Of a DNA stretch of 64,000 nucleotides, positions 8,694-18,285 are shown one piece after another. Both the position numbers and the translations under genes were made by a program. The DNA is taken from the NCBI RefSeq assembly GCF_049347105.1, contig NZ_CP186334.1:1736001-1800000 (forward strand), read 5' to 3'. Every line of letters starts with the position of its first letter. Within the stretch, counting starts at the first letter, position 1. The notes under the pieces were generated by a model that did no database searches, was not told the DNA's origin, and worked only from the letters and a program-made list of their open reading frames with translations. This DNA is from Gaoshiqia hydrogeniformans (lineage in GTDB: Bacteria; Bacteroidota; Bacteroidia; Bacteroidales; Prolixibacteraceae).

Positions 8694-8741
8694 GACAGAC
8701 ATTGTTTTTTATTCTATTTTTACCGGTAAAATTATGATGAA

Positions 8742-9779
8742 ATGAAAACCTACCCGGTAAAGAGATTAGCCTTTCATATGGCGCTGATGGTGACAGTTTT
8801 AAGCCTTTTTTTTGGCCTGATCCTGAAGTACGCCAACCCCCCGTTTTATATAAACCTGGTTCTGATCGCCATTTTTTTTGCCCTTGTCTACTTTGCCGTC
8901 AATTTTGTATTCATCAGGTACATCAACAATAAAATTGAACCCATCTACAAGTTTATCCGCGAAATTCCGGCCCGAAAGAAAGATAAGGGCGAAAAAGAGA
9001 ACGTACACAGTAACATTATTGGCGATGTGCAAAAAGAAGTGGAAGAATGGGCCAAAAACCAAACACAGGAAATTACGCGTCTGAAAGACCTGGAACGGTA
9101 CCGGAAAGAATTCGTGGGAAATGTTTCGCACGAGCTGAAAACACCGATTTTTAACATCCAGGGCTACATCCTGACCTTGCTGGAAGGCGGGCTGGACGAC
9201 CCGAAAATTAATAAGCTTTACCTGAAACGCACCGAGAAAAGTATCGACCGGATGATTTCCATCGTGGAGGACCTCGAATCGATTACCAAACTTGAATCGG
9301 GCGTTCTCAGACTGAGAAAAGAGAATTTCGACCTGATTAAAATGGTCGACGAAGTTTTCGAAATGGAATTGATGATGGCCAATGAGCGTAAGATCCAATT
9401 GATCATCGACCGCCCGGAAAATCCGGTCATCGTACACGCCGACAAAAAGCGGATCATGGAAGTGATGACCAACCTGGTAGCCAACGGCATCAAATACGGA
9501 AAACGGAAGGGTTTTGTAAAAGTTGGTTTTTACGATTTGAGCGATACCGTGATGATTGAAGTGATGGATAACGGCATCGGGATCGAAAAAAGTGAATTAC
9601 ACCGGGTTTTTGAGCGTTTCTACCGGGTCGACAAATCGCGCTCGCGGGAACAGGGCGGAACCGGATTGGGCCTGTCTATCGTGAAACACATTATTGAAGC
9701 CCACAAACAAACCATCAATGTAAAATCGGTTGTTGATGAAGGTACCACCTTCACTTTCACGCTCGAAAAAGCCAGATAA
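8742..9779 (+). CDS. phoR: PhoR-type sensor histidine kinase
   Basis: 345 aa. Two membrane helices (about 11-29 and 37-58) are joined by a very short loop, so there is no periplasmic sensing domain; a linker and coiled-coil segment follow. The kinase core is complete: H-box NVSHELKTP with phospho-acceptor H130, N-box near LVANGIKYG, G1 DNGIGIE, F-box FERFYRVD and G2 GGTGLGLSIV. The match to PhoR-type kinases plus the neighbouring PiT transporter and PhoB-type regulator points to phosphate sensing through a membrane partner. The regulator gene follows after 174 bp, a gap large enough for its own promoter. Confidence 0.88.
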   Translation: MKTYPVKRLAFHMALMVTVLSLFFGLILKYANPPFYINLVLIAIFFALVYFAVNFVFIRYINNKIEPIYKFIREIPARKKDKGEKENVHSNIIGDVQKEVEEWAKNQTQEITRLKDLERYRKEFVGNVSHELKTPIFNIQGYILTLLEGGLDDPKINKLYLKRTEKSIDRMISIVEDLESITKLESGVLRLRKENFDLIKMVDEVFEMELMMANERKIQLIIDRPENPVIVHADKKRIMEVMTNLVANGIKYGKRKGFVKVGFYDLSDTVMIEVMDNGIGIEKSELHRVFERFYRVDKSRSREQGGTGLGLSIVKHIIEAHKQTINVKSVVDEGTTFTFTLEKAR

Positions 9780-9953
9780 ACCCGCGCACTTTTAAAAAAT
9801 TGAAAATTATCTGTGTGAATTTGTTTTTTTTCAACTGCATTTGCATAAATTACGGCAGAAAGCTCTTATGTTCGTTCTCAGATTCTTTTAATAAAAACGT
9901 AACCCGATTGTTACAAAACAGGAATACCTTTAACCGCTGTTAATGCTGCCCGT

Positions 9954-10658
9954 ATGAATGACGAGAAATATAAAATACTGCTGGTTGATGACGAAGTTGA
10001 CATTTTAGAGTTCATCAGCTATAACCTGGAAAAAGAAGGCTTTAAAGTATATACGGCCCAAAACGGGCTGGATGCCATTAAAATTGCCGAGAAAAAACTG
10101 CCACACCTGATTATTCTGGATGTGATGATGCCCGAGATGGACGGAATCGCGGCCTGCGAAGAAATGCGTAAAATACCGGCCCTGCAAAGCTGTATCATCG
10201 CCTTCCTGACGGCCCGGGGCGAAGATTATTCGCAGATTGCCGGATTTGAAGCCGGCGCCGATGACTACATCACCAAACCCATCCGCCCAAAGGTATTGGT
10301 CAGCCGGGTAAAAGCGCTTCTAAAACGAACCGGAACCGGCAGTACCGGGACGTCGGCCCCCTCCGAAAACAGCAACACCATCACCATTGGCAACCTGGTG
10401 ATCGACAAGGAACGCTACATGATTAAAATAAACAATACGGAGATGATCCTGCCGCGTAAAGAATTTGAACTGCTTTCGCTGCTGGTGTCAAAACCCGGAA
10501 AAGTTTTCACCCGCGAAGAAATTTACTATTCGGTATGGGGAGATAATGTCGTGGTCGGCGACCGCACCATTGACGTTCATATCCGCAAACTACGCGAGAA
10601 GATCGGGAACGACCACATCAAAACCCTGAAAGGGATTGGTTATAAGTTTGTTGAATAA
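9954..10658 (+). CDS. phoB: PhoB-type response regulator (OmpR family)
   Basis: 234 aa. The receiver domain (1-120) has acidic pocket D12/D13, phospho-acceptor D56 (IILDVMMP) and K108 (ITKPI). The C-terminal winged helix (about 140-234) has ILPRKEFELLSLLVSKPGKVF, cut here to its key parts LPRKEFELL and DVHIRKLREKIG, the transactivation and recognition segments of OmpR-type regulators. Partner of the upstream kinase. The 174-bp leader contains GTAAC-6 nt-GTTAC and a CTGTTAATG string that may be another regulator site. Confidence 0.88.
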   Translation: MNDEKYKILLVDDEVDILEFISYNLEKEGFKVYTAQNGLDAIKIAEKKLPHLIILDVMMPEMDGIAACEEMRKIPALQSCIIAFLTARGEDYSQIAGFEAGADDYITKPIRPKVLVSRVKALLKRTGTGSTGTSAPSENSNTITIGNLVIDKERYMIKINNTEMILPRKEFELLSLLVSKPGKVFTREEIYYSVWGDNVVVGDRTIDVHIRKLREKIGNDHIKTLKGIGYKFVE

Positions 10659-10673
10659 ATCAGCGCCTCGGCC

Positions 10674-11288
10674 TTACCAGATCAGCCCAAGAACCAGGTA
10701 ATTCACAAGAAACCCGAGAAAAAATCCGGCAAAAACCTGCAGGAGCGTATGTTTTCCGAGCAATAGCCGCGCAGATCCGATCAGGCCTGCAATTCCAAAC
10801 AGGACCATGACCAGGAGGGTCGTATTCATCCCCAAACGTAAAGAAAGGGCAATGATCGCACCGATCAGACCGCCGATTCCGGCCATGTGGGCACTTATTT
10901 TCCAGCGAATGGAAATGAAGAGCAGCAGGACAATGATCAGCACCGACGAAATCAGAAAAACGCGGTAAACCGGGTAGATGGGTAAACGGTTTAAAAAATA
11001 ATAGCCCAGATAATAAAAAACAGCCGAGTAAAGCATCGGCAATACCCGGTCGGTATGTTTATCCAGGTCAAGCTTCACCTTCTTGTTCAGGCTCATAAAA
11101 CCAATGCTAACCAGCGGCAGCAAAAAGGTACTCAGAAAAACAACCAGCAGGATCAGTTTCTTGGCCTCGAACGTAAGCAGGGCGAAGTGAAAGTTGGTAT
11201 TCATCAGCAACAGGAAGCCGGCTGTAGGGATGATCAGCGGATGAAAGAGAAAAGATACGACCCGGGCGGCAAATTGGAGAATTTTCAT
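10674..11288 (-). CDS. PAP2-like membrane protein
   Basis: 204 aa starting at the ATG giving MKILQFAARVV; the longer frame would overlap rpoN. Six or so hydrophobic helices. Traces of the acid-phosphatase (PAP2) signature remain in order: HTDRVLP, SAHMAG (PSGH-like) and SARLLLGKHTLLQVFAGFFLG (SR-x5-H-like). The aspartate usually after the last His is Q here, and the K-x6-RP motif is incomplete, so phosphatase activity is uncertain. Such proteins act on lipid phosphates at the inner membrane. The gene runs from rpoN on the same strand with a 31-bp gap and converges on phoB with 15 bp between stops. Confidence 0.7.
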   Translation of the reverse strand: MKILQFAARVVSFLFHPLIIPTAGFLLLMNTNFHFALLTFEAKKLILLVVFLSTFLLPLVSIGFMSLNKKVKLDLDKHTDRVLPMLYSAVFYYLGYYFLNRLPIYPVYRVFLISSVLIIVLLLFISIRWKISAHMAGIGGLIGAIIALSLRLGMNTTLLVMVLFGIAGLIGSARLLLGKHTLLQVFAGFFLGFLVNYLVLGLIW

Positions 11289-11319
11289 CTGTTTATCTTT
11301 AAATTCGTGTTTCCGGGAT

Positions 11320-12774
11320 TTAAAGTTCTTTACGCAAACGGGCAACCGGAATACCCAATTGTTCCCGGTACTTGGCCACCGTACGCCGCGCTATCGGATA
11401 CGACTTTTCTTTCAGGATCTGCGCCAGGCGGTCATCGGTCAACGGTTTTCGTTTGTTCTCACCCGAGATACAATCTTCCAGTATTTTTTTGATTTCGCGG
11501 GTCGACACCTCTTCGCCGGTGTCTTTTTGCATGCCCTCGGAAAAGAAGTATTTCAGCGGGAAAATCCCGAAATGGGTTTGAATATATTTGCTGTTCGACA
11601 CCCTGGAGATGGTGGAAATATCCAGCCCGGTCCGGTCGGCAATATCTTTCAGGATCATCGGTTTCATCCGGGTCTCATCGCCATCCATAAAATAGTCCTT
11701 CTGAAATTCAATAATCTCCGACATGGTAATCATCAGGGTATGGTGCCGCTGGCGGATGGCATCAATAAACCACTTGGCCGAATCCATTTTTTGCTTGACA
11801 AACAGCAGGGCGTCTTTCTGGTCGCGCGAAATGTTCTTTCGGTTTTCGCTGTACGACCTCAGCATATCCATGTAATGGCTGTTCATCCGCAAATCAGGCA
11901 CATTGCGCTGGTTGAGCGAAAGCTGTAATTCGCCGTCGTTGTTTTCAAGGATGAAATCGGGAACAATCACCTGGTTCGACTTGCTGAGCGGATTGCTGTA
12001 CGAACTTCCCGGTTTGGGGTTCAGCTTCAGAATCTCGGCAATCGCGTCTTTCAGCCCGTCTTCACTAACTTCGTACTTTTTCAGGATCTTATCATAGTGC
12101 TTCCGGGTGAATTCTTCAAAATTATCTTTGATGATATTCATCGCGAGCATGGTAGCCGGGTTGCCTTTCTTTCGCTGAATCTGAAGCAACAGGCATTCCT
12201 GTAAGTCGCGGGCCCCAACGCCGGGCGGGTCAAATTCCTGTATAATTTCCAGTAATTCTTCCAGTTCGCTCAGGCTCACATCCATGTTCAGGTTAAAAGC
12301 CAGGTCATCGCTGATCGAAAGCAGGTCGCGGCGTAAATAACCGTCTTCATCAATATTCCCGATGATGTACTCAGCCAGTTTTCGTTGGGTTTCGCTCAAT
12401 TCGGCCAGGCCAAGCTGTTCGTTCATCGACTCATGAAAACTGGTGCCCGCCGAAAACGGAATATCGATCTGTTTATCGTCTTTGGAATAATTATTGGCTG
12501 CAAGCCGGTATTCGGGAATATCATCTTCATCCATATAATCCTCCAACGAGAATTCCTCGTTATCGCGGTCGCTCCCCTGGTCGTCTTCCGGCATGTCGGT
12601 CTCATCTGAAGGAGATTCGCTGGTCAGTTCCAATACGGGGTTTTCCTCCAGTTCTCTTTTAATGCGTTGTTCCAGCTGAACAGTCGGAATCTCCAAAAGC
12701 TTGATCACCTGAATCTGTTGCGGCGAGAGCTTCTGTAATAATTTTTGCTGTAAGCTGAGTTTCTGAGATGGCAT
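11320..12774 (-). CDS. rpoN: RNA polymerase sigma-54 factor
   Basis: 484 aa, normal length. Region I is the glutamine/leucine-rich start (LSLQQKLLQKLSPQQIQVIKLL in part), with the typical ENPVLEL motif near residue 45. Region II is acidic (about 50-90). The core-binding region and the HTH follow, and the C-terminal RpoN box reads ARRTVAKYREQLGIP. It directs RNA polymerase to -24/-12 promoters and needs AAA+ activators; none is encoded in this window. Confidence 0.96.
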   Translation of the reverse strand: MPSQKLSLQQKLLQKLSPQQIQVIKLLEIPTVQLEQRIKRELEENPVLELTSESPSDETDMPEDDQGSDRDNEEFSLEDYMDEDDIPEYRLAANNYSKDDKQIDIPFSAGTSFHESMNEQLGLAELSETQRKLAEYIIGNIDEDGYLRRDLLSISDDLAFNLNMDVSLSELEELLEIIQEFDPPGVGARDLQECLLLQIQRKKGNPATMLAMNIIKDNFEEFTRKHYDKILKKYEVSEDGLKDAIAEILKLNPKPGSSYSNPLSKSNQVIVPDFILENNDGELQLSLNQRNVPDLRMNSHYMDMLRSYSENRKNISRDQKDALLFVKQKMDSAKWFIDAIRQRHHTLMITMSEIIEFQKDYFMDGDETRMKPMILKDIADRTGLDISTISRVSNSKYIQTHFGIFPLKYFFSEGMQKDTGEEVSTREIKKILEDCISGENKRKPLTDDRLAQILKEKSYPIARRTVAKYREQLGIPVARLRKEL

Positions 12775-12928
12775 ACGTTATAACTTTCTCCAAAATTATA
12801 ATTTTTATACGAACCCCGTATCGCAGATTTTTAAAATGCAGGTCCGACCGGACTTTTATCCGGTTTTTGCCTGCCGGCAAGCGTTTGTTTCTTCGTTTTT
12901 ATTAAGGACCCAAACGCGTTTAAAGCGA

Positions 12929-14359
12929 CTATAAGCGCCTGTTCTTTTTTAGTTTGAAGAAAGGGAGGTAAGGAACATCCTTATACTTGACCTTCCGGTG
13001 AAAAGGGTAATAATTTGCTCCAAAACTGAGTGTCCGGATATCGGATGCTGATTTACTTATGAATGGCAGGACATGGTCTGTGGCAATGTAGGCCGTTCCT
13101 TTAGCCCATTTAAGCTGAATCCCCAGCGGAATATTCAGATAAGATGTACCCATAGCCGCGTACCCGGTACTCACATAGATCTGCCTGGCTACCTGCCAGG
13201 TTGCCGAAAGCAGGAGGCTGTTATAAGTCAGATCTCCGTGTTTTACCAGCCTGTCGGCGATTCCAACCGACCAGTCGGGGCTGAGCTCGTAATTTAAGCC
13301 GCCAAAAAACAGTATCGGCAGGGGAGCCTTCATTCCCGAAACTACCGTATCGTTTACCTCCGCCAGATTCCGAAACGTGTTTTTAAGCGAAATCTCATCC
13401 ACCCTTTTCACCAAAACCTCGGTGCCGTCATCCAGCGTTTGTTTCGATACCTGGCTGCTGCTGAGCCTGTTCTGCCCGTCGAGACTGAGTGCTTGCAGGT
13501 TATTTTTAAAGTTGATTTTTCCCAGGTTTGTAACACTGGCCGTAAACGTCAGGTAAGGGTCAATTTGATAGTTGAGCCCCAAGTCGAGCCCAAATCCCGT
13601 GTTTTTCGAGTTTTTGAGGTAATCCGAAACGCTGTAATCTTCGATCCGGGCTAAATCTTTTGTTCCGTCAGCCCGCTCAACGACCCGGACCGGGCCCGAG
13701 AAGTTCAGGTACCCGGCTGAACGGACATAAAAACTATTGGCATCTTCGACGATCGTACCGGACACATCGGTGCTGACAAACGATTTCCCGAAATACAGGT
13801 TGCCCCTCACTCCCACGATAAGTTTATCGCGAATCAACCGGGTAGCATAACCCAGGCTGTATTGCCTGAAATGAATTCCCTCGGAAGGAAAGGACTGTTG
13901 TTTCCCGAGCGTAAACAGGGTGTCGGAAGCATCGACAAAAAAGTTTAACAAATTGCCTTTGAGCCGTGCCGTGCCGTAAACGCTTTCGCGGACCCGCAGG
14001 CTGAATGTCCCCGATTTTGTTTGCAAAGAAAGGTTGATCAGGTTGATCTCTGTTTGCAGATAAGCCTGTCTGGAGGAAACAAGATCTTTTACAACGGCTG
14101 TAAATTCTTCCTCATCCGCGCTGTCCGGATCGATATCCAGCATTTTTCTTACCGCATCGTGATGGTTGTAACTAATCGAAGTGCCTGCAAAGGGAAAAAT
14201 GCTGAAACTGAATTTTTCATGGGTCAGTAGCCATGCCGGGTTGTCGTTCGGTCCGTCCTTGCTTTGATAAAGCAACAGGTTTGACTGCGCCCGCGAAGGC
14301 ATTACATACAGCAGGATCAGAACGAAGAAGATGAAAACGGATGGGCTTCCCCGGCGCAT
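12929..14359 (-). CDS. DUF5723-type outer-membrane beta-barrel protein
   Basis: 476 aa from the ATG giving MRRGSPSVFIFFVLILLYVMPSRAQ in outline: the signal peptide ends with SRAQ. An in-frame ATG 96 bp upstream would add a hydrophilic stretch before the signal and is less likely. The body shows alternating hydrophobic strands with aromatic ends (LSLGYATRLIRDKLIVGVRGNLYFG-like, GLDLGLNYQIDPYLTFTASVTNLG-like), as in PorV/DUF5723 outer-membrane proteins of Bacteroidota. Function unknown. It stands alone on the minus strand, 154 bp from rpoN and 274 bp from asnS. Confidence 0.75.
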   Translation of the reverse strand: MRRGSPSVFIFFVLILLYVMPSRAQSNLLLYQSKDGPNDNPAWLLTHEKFSFSIFPFAGTSISYNHHDAVRKMLDIDPDSADEEEFTAVVKDLVSSRQAYLQTEINLINLSLQTKSGTFSLRVRESVYGTARLKGNLLNFFVDASDTLFTLGKQQSFPSEGIHFRQYSLGYATRLIRDKLIVGVRGNLYFGKSFVSTDVSGTIVEDANSFYVRSAGYLNFSGPVRVVERADGTKDLARIEDYSVSDYLKNSKNTGFGLDLGLNYQIDPYLTFTASVTNLGKINFKNNLQALSLDGQNRLSSSQVSKQTLDDGTEVLVKRVDEISLKNTFRNLAEVNDTVVSGMKAPLPILFFGGLNYELSPDWSVGIADRLVKHGDLTYNSLLLSATWQVARQIYVSTGYAAMGTSYLNIPLGIQLKWAKGTAYIATDHVLPFISKSASDIRTLSFGANYYPFHRKVKYKDVPYLPFFKLKKNRRL

Positions 14360-14633
14360 CAGCGCCCTGGCCGGTTTTAACAGGCTGAACAATTTGCCGG
14401 AAGGTTCTCCGGTAAACGTATCGTTGTTTATTTTGCTGATTATCAGAAGTATCACGCGTCCGGTATTTGAAAGTTTATCTAAAATATCAGGTGATCCCTT
14501 ACCTGATTTTATTCTTAAACCCCTACCGCCGAAGGCAAATATAATTACTTATCGGCAAAAACAGACCAATAAATCTTAATTTACAAAAAAAATGATGTCC
14601 CTTCGTGCTTAAACAGAAAAACGTCGTGCAGTA

Positions 14634-16070
14634 TTAAAACTCGGCATTTTTTGGCGTCCTCGGAAAAGCAATGACATCGCGAATATTTCCCATACCGCTC
14701 ACAAAGAGGATGAAACGTTCAAATCCGAGGCCGAAACCGGCATGAGGCACGGTCCCAAAACGACGGGTATCCAGGTACCACCACATTTCTTCAGCAGGGA
14801 TGCCCATTTCGTTCATGCGGGTAACCAGCTTGTCATAATCGGATTCGCGTTCTGATCCTCCGATGATTTCGCCGATCTGCGGGAACAAGACGTCCATGGC
14901 AGCTACCGTTTTCCCGTCGTCGTTCTGCTTCATATAAAACGCTTTGATTTCTTTCGGGTAGTTGACGAGAATGACCGGCTTTTTGAAGTGTTTTTCAACC
15001 AGGTAACGCTCGTGCTCGCTCTGAAGGTCGATGCCCCATTCAACCGGGAACTGGAATTTACCGTTTTTGTATGGTTTCGAGTTTTTCAGGATATCGATGG
15101 CTTCGGTATAGGTACAACGCACAAAATCGTTCTCCAGTACAAACTGAAGTTTTTCAATCAGTTCCATCGACCGCTGATCCTGCGGTTTATCTTTTTCTTC
15201 CTGCTGAAGCCGGCTGCTCAAAAATTTGAGATCGTCCATGCAGTTTTCAAGCGCGTATTTGATCAGGTACTTCAAAAATTCTTCGGCCAGGTCCATGTTG
15301 TCGGTCAGCTCATAAAAAGCCATCTCCGGCTCAATCATCCAAAACTCGGCCAGGTGGCGGGTGGTATTCGAATTTTCGGCGCGAAAGGTAGGGCCGAAGG
15401 TGTAAATCTCTCCCAGGGCCGTTGCGCCAAGTTCGCCTTCGAGCTGACCGGACACGGTCAGGTTGGTCGGGCGGCCGAAAAAGTCCTGCGAAAAATCCAC
15501 TTCGCCTTCATCGGTTACGGGCGGGTTAACCGCCGGAAGCGTCGAAACCCGGAACATTTGCCCGGCACCCTCGGCATCCGAAGCGGTAATAATCGGCGTA
15601 TGCAGGTAACAAAAACCCTTGTCGTTAAAATATTTGTGAATGGCAAAGGCCATCGCGTGCCGGAGGCGAAAAATAGCACTAAACGTAGCTGTCCGGAACC
15701 GGAGGTGGGCATTTTCGCGCAAAAATTCAAGGCTGTGTTTTTTCGGCTGAATCGGGTATTTCTCCGGATCAGCCTTCCCGTAGATCGTGATTTCGTCCGC
15801 GATCAACTCCACGCTTTGTCCGCTTCCCTGCGATTCGACCAAATCACCGGTAATGCCCAGCGAGGTACTGGTATTGATATCTTTCAGAAAGTCTTCGCCA
15901 AATTTCTCAACATCGGCAACAACCTGCAAATTATTGATCGTCGATCCGTCGTTTAAGGCGATAAAATTCACATTTTTACTGCCGCGTTTGGTCCGTACCC
16001 ATCCTTTTACCAGTACTTGCTGACCAACTTGTCCGCCGGCCAATACCTCTTTAATCTTCAATCGTTTCAT
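14634..16070 (-). CDS. asnS: Asparaginyl-tRNA synthetase
   Basis: 478 aa, class IIb aminoacyl-tRNA synthetase that charges tRNA-Asn. The N-terminal OB fold (about 1-110) has VKGWVRTKRGSKNVNFIALNDG. Catalytic motif 2 is PTFRAENSNTTRHLAEF with WMIEPEMAF following, and motif 3 is GFGLGFERFILFVSG near the C terminus. The end RDVIAFPRTPKNAEF is typical of AsnS. A 322-aa open frame on the opposite strand is an antisense shadow. Confidence 0.97.
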   Translation of the reverse strand: MKRLKIKEVLAGGQVGQQVLVKGWVRTKRGSKNVNFIALNDGSTINNLQVVADVEKFGEDFLKDINTSTSLGITGDLVESQGSGQSVELIADEITIYGKADPEKYPIQPKKHSLEFLRENAHLRFRTATFSAIFRLRHAMAFAIHKYFNDKGFCYLHTPIITASDAEGAGQMFRVSTLPAVNPPVTDEGEVDFSQDFFGRPTNLTVSGQLEGELGATALGEIYTFGPTFRAENSNTTRHLAEFWMIEPEMAFYELTDNMDLAEEFLKYLIKYALENCMDDLKFLSSRLQQEEKDKPQDQRSMELIEKLQFVLENDFVRCTYTEAIDILKNSKPYKNGKFQFPVEWGIDLQSEHERYLVEKHFKKPVILVNYPKEIKAFYMKQNDDGKTVAAMDVLFPQIGEIIGGSERESDYDKLVTRMNEMGIPAEEMWWYLDTRRFGTVPHAGFGLGFERFILFVSGMGNIRDVIAFPRTPKNAEF

Positions 16071-16430
16071 CTTGTTGTTTTGTTTTGCAGGTTATGATAT
16101 TTTCCTGAATCTTCTTTTTGTGAAAATGGCTTGTAAGAAAAGCGGAACGAGTGATAATCCGGGTATCTTCTTACAAAATTCAACAGAGAACAAAAGTACA
16201 TTTTTCTGTTGAAAAACATATGCGGCCCATCATTAAAATTTTAAGCGCTTTTGCAGGCCGGTTTTAACCGTTAAACCATTAGATTTTCAACCAGATATTA
16301 CGCAAACAGAATCACATCCCGGTCTGGTCTGGTCTGTTCTCGCAACAAAAGTGGGTGCATTTCCTCATTGATAACCAGAAAAATATACTTTAATTTACGA
16401 CATACTCAACAGCTATTATGAAAACGGCCG
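16071..16430. other. 360-bp region between asnS and the xylan-locus sigma factor
   Basis: Divergent spacer that must hold the promoters of asnS (minus) and the ECF sigma gene (plus). I see a short tandem run GGTCT x3 at 16321-16335 and an AT-rich stretch before 16431, but no firm -33/-7 pair, RNA gene or palindrome. Confidence 0.5.
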
Positions 16431-16985
16431 ATGAAAATTGAAGACAGGATATTATTTACGGAGATAAAAAACCAAAACAAAAAGGTTTTTGAGGCCTTAT
16501 TTCGTGAATACTACCCCTTTTTGACCAGGTTTGCCGAAGGTTTCGTGTTTAACCGGCAGTTGGCCGAGGACATCGTTCAAAATTTGTTCATTTATTTTTG
16601 GGAAAATGCCCGGCACCTGCAACTGGATTCGTCGATAAAATCTTATTTCTACCAATCGGTTAAAAACCGTTGTTTGAATCATTTACGCGACTTACAGGTA
16701 TACGACAGGCATAAGTTACTGTACATCGAAGCCAGTTTAAACAGCGAAGACCCGTCGAGCTGGGAAGAAATCGATATTTCCGGGCAAATTCACGAGGCAA
16801 TTGAATCCCTTCCTCCCCAAATGAAAGAGTTATTTCTGATGAAATACACACAGGGTACAAAAACCAAAGATATTGCCGCGGCAAAAGGTATTTCGGAGAA
16901 TACCGTTAAAACCCAGCTGAAACGGGCTAAAGACAAACTCCGGGAGAAACTGTTCCAGGCCACTTCCCTGAAATTTTTTCTATAA
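16431..16985 (+). CDS. ECF RNA polymerase sigma factor (SusC-linked)
   Basis: 184 aa. Region 2 has QLAEDIVQNLFIYFWEN and region 4 has TKDIAAAKGISENTVKTQLKR, the sigma-70 ECF pattern of the Bacteroidota FecI/BT-type group. The start at ATG 16431 is set by an in-frame stop just upstream. The partner anti-sigma gene begins 56 bp downstream, then susC and susD, so it probably activates the susC promoter when the anti-sigma releases it on substrate binding. Confidence 0.92.
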   Translation: MKIEDRILFTEIKNQNKKVFEALFREYYPFLTRFAEGFVFNRQLAEDIVQNLFIYFWENARHLQLDSSIKSYFYQSVKNRCLNHLRDLQVYDRHKLLYIEASLNSEDPSSWEEIDISGQIHEAIESLPPQMKELFLMKYTQGTKTKDIAAAKGISENTVKTQLKRAKDKLREKLFQATSLKFFL

Positions 16986-17041
16986 TTTTGTCACCCTTTT
17001 CTTCGGGCTTGGTGTCACATGGTAAAAAGGAATACTTACAC

Positions 17042-18205
17042 ATGGGCAAAACTGATCACCCGATCGATATCGAAGTAATCTGGAAAGCCGTCCAAAAGCA
17101 AGCTTCGGAAGAAGAGATAAAACAACTTCAGGAATGGCTTGGCGAAGACGAATCTCACCGCCGCTATTTCCGCGACGCCGAAGAATTCCTCAGGAACGGT
17201 TCTTCATTACCCCATACACCTTTCGAAATCGACCAGGCATGGAAACAGACGGAAGAAAAAGCAAAACGGCGTAAGTTGATCGGTCAGTTCCGTTCGGTTG
17301 CTGTTGCCGGTATTGCAGCCCTGCTGCTTATTGCTTTACTCTTTTACTATAACAATCAAACCCGGAATCAGTTACATTACGCCGGCTACTCCGGCCTGAT
17401 TGCTCCGGGAACCGAAAAGGCCAGTTTGATTTTTGATGACGGAAGGACATTCAACCTATCAGACAAGCTTGATTTTTTCATGGAAGAAAGAGGAACGGCT
17501 ATCCGAAATACCCGGGATAAACTCGAATATACCGACTTCGGGAAAAGAACCGCGGAACCGGTTTACAATACCCTGAGCGTACCTCGCGGAGGCGAATTTT
17601 CGGTCAAGCTGGCCGACGGCACCCGAATTTGGATGAATGCAGAAAGCATGCTCCGCTTTCCGGTCAGGTTCGAGAGCGGGGAACGCAAAGTTGAACTCAC
17701 GGGTGAAGCCTATTTCGAAGTAGCTACCGACGCTCAGCGCCCTTTTCGGGTGATTTCGGGAGGACAACAACTGGAAGTACTGGGAACAAGTTTTAACATC
17801 AGTTGCTACGAAGAAGATCCGGTTATTTTTACCACCCTGGTGAAAGGAAAAGTGGCGCTTAGCCTGACCGCCCATCCCGAAATTACGCAACTGCTTTCGC
17901 CCAATGAACAGGCATATTATGCCCGGGGCATTGACAAAATCTCCAAACGACCGGTTGATGTCAGTCAGTACACTGCATGGAAAGAAGGCCGCTTTATTTT
18001 TGATGACGAACTGCTTTCCAATATCATGAAAAAATTGTCCAAATGGTATGATGTTGACATTGTTTTTGCCAGCGAAAAAGCCAAACAATCGCGCTTTACC
18101 GGAAACCTGCAACGCTACGACAATTTTGAAGAAATCTTGAATAAAATAGAAAAAACCAATGAAGTAAAATTTTATATAGATGGCAGACAAATAACCATTG
18201 AGTAA
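17042..18205 (+). CDS. FecR-family anti-sigma factor
   Basis: 387 aa from ATG 17042, which has AAGGAATA upstream; the longer frame from 16988 lacks family similarity. The N-terminal cytoplasmic part binds the sigma factor, one membrane helix spans about residues 78-98 (VAGIAALLLIALLFYY), and the periplasmic FecR domain follows (LSVPRGGEFSVKLADG, ELTGEAYFEV), with the C-terminal DUF4974 domain (FDDELLSNIMKKLSKWY) that contacts the STN domain of the SusC partner. It carries the signal from the outer membrane to the ECF sigma factor. Confidence 0.93.
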   Translation: MGKTDHPIDIEVIWKAVQKQASEEEIKQLQEWLGEDESHRRYFRDAEEFLRNGSSLPHTPFEIDQAWKQTEEKAKRRKLIGQFRSVAVAGIAALLLIALLFYYNNQTRNQLHYAGYSGLIAPGTEKASLIFDDGRTFNLSDKLDFFMEERGTAIRNTRDKLEYTDFGKRTAEPVYNTLSVPRGGEFSVKLADGTRIWMNAESMLRFPVRFESGERKVELTGEAYFEVATDAQRPFRVISGGQQLEVLGTSFNISCYEEDPVIFTTLVKGKVALSLTAHPEITQLLSPNEQAYYARGIDKISKRPVDVSQYTAWKEGRFIFDDELLSNIMKKLSKWYDVDIVFASEKAKQSRFTGNLQRYDNFEEILNKIEKTNEVKFYIDGRQITIE

Positions 18206-18285
18206 AAAAAGCGGGAAATGTTCGTACCATCCCCCGCCCTACACTCAGTAATTAACTTAAATGTAGAATTAAACAGTTCGAATTT

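Noticed and set aside
12847..12868. ACCGGA/TCCGGT hairpin with T5 on the plus strand upstream of rpoN
   Set aside because: The T tract is on the plus strand where no gene ends; on the minus strand it lacks a T run, so it is not a terminator for the DUF5723 gene.
14988..15956. 322-aa open frame on the plus strand opposite asnS
   Set aside because: It is fully antisense to a certain asnS gene and has no recognisable protein pattern; such long shadows are common opposite GC-rich third positions.
16321..16335. GGTCT tandem triplet before the ECF sigma gene
   Set aside because: Too short to call a functional repeat; far from the start codon and without dyad symmetry.
18206..18285. GCGGG/CCCGC hairpin between fecR and susC
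   Set aside because: The stem is only 5 bp with a 19-nt loop and no T tract; too weak to call.
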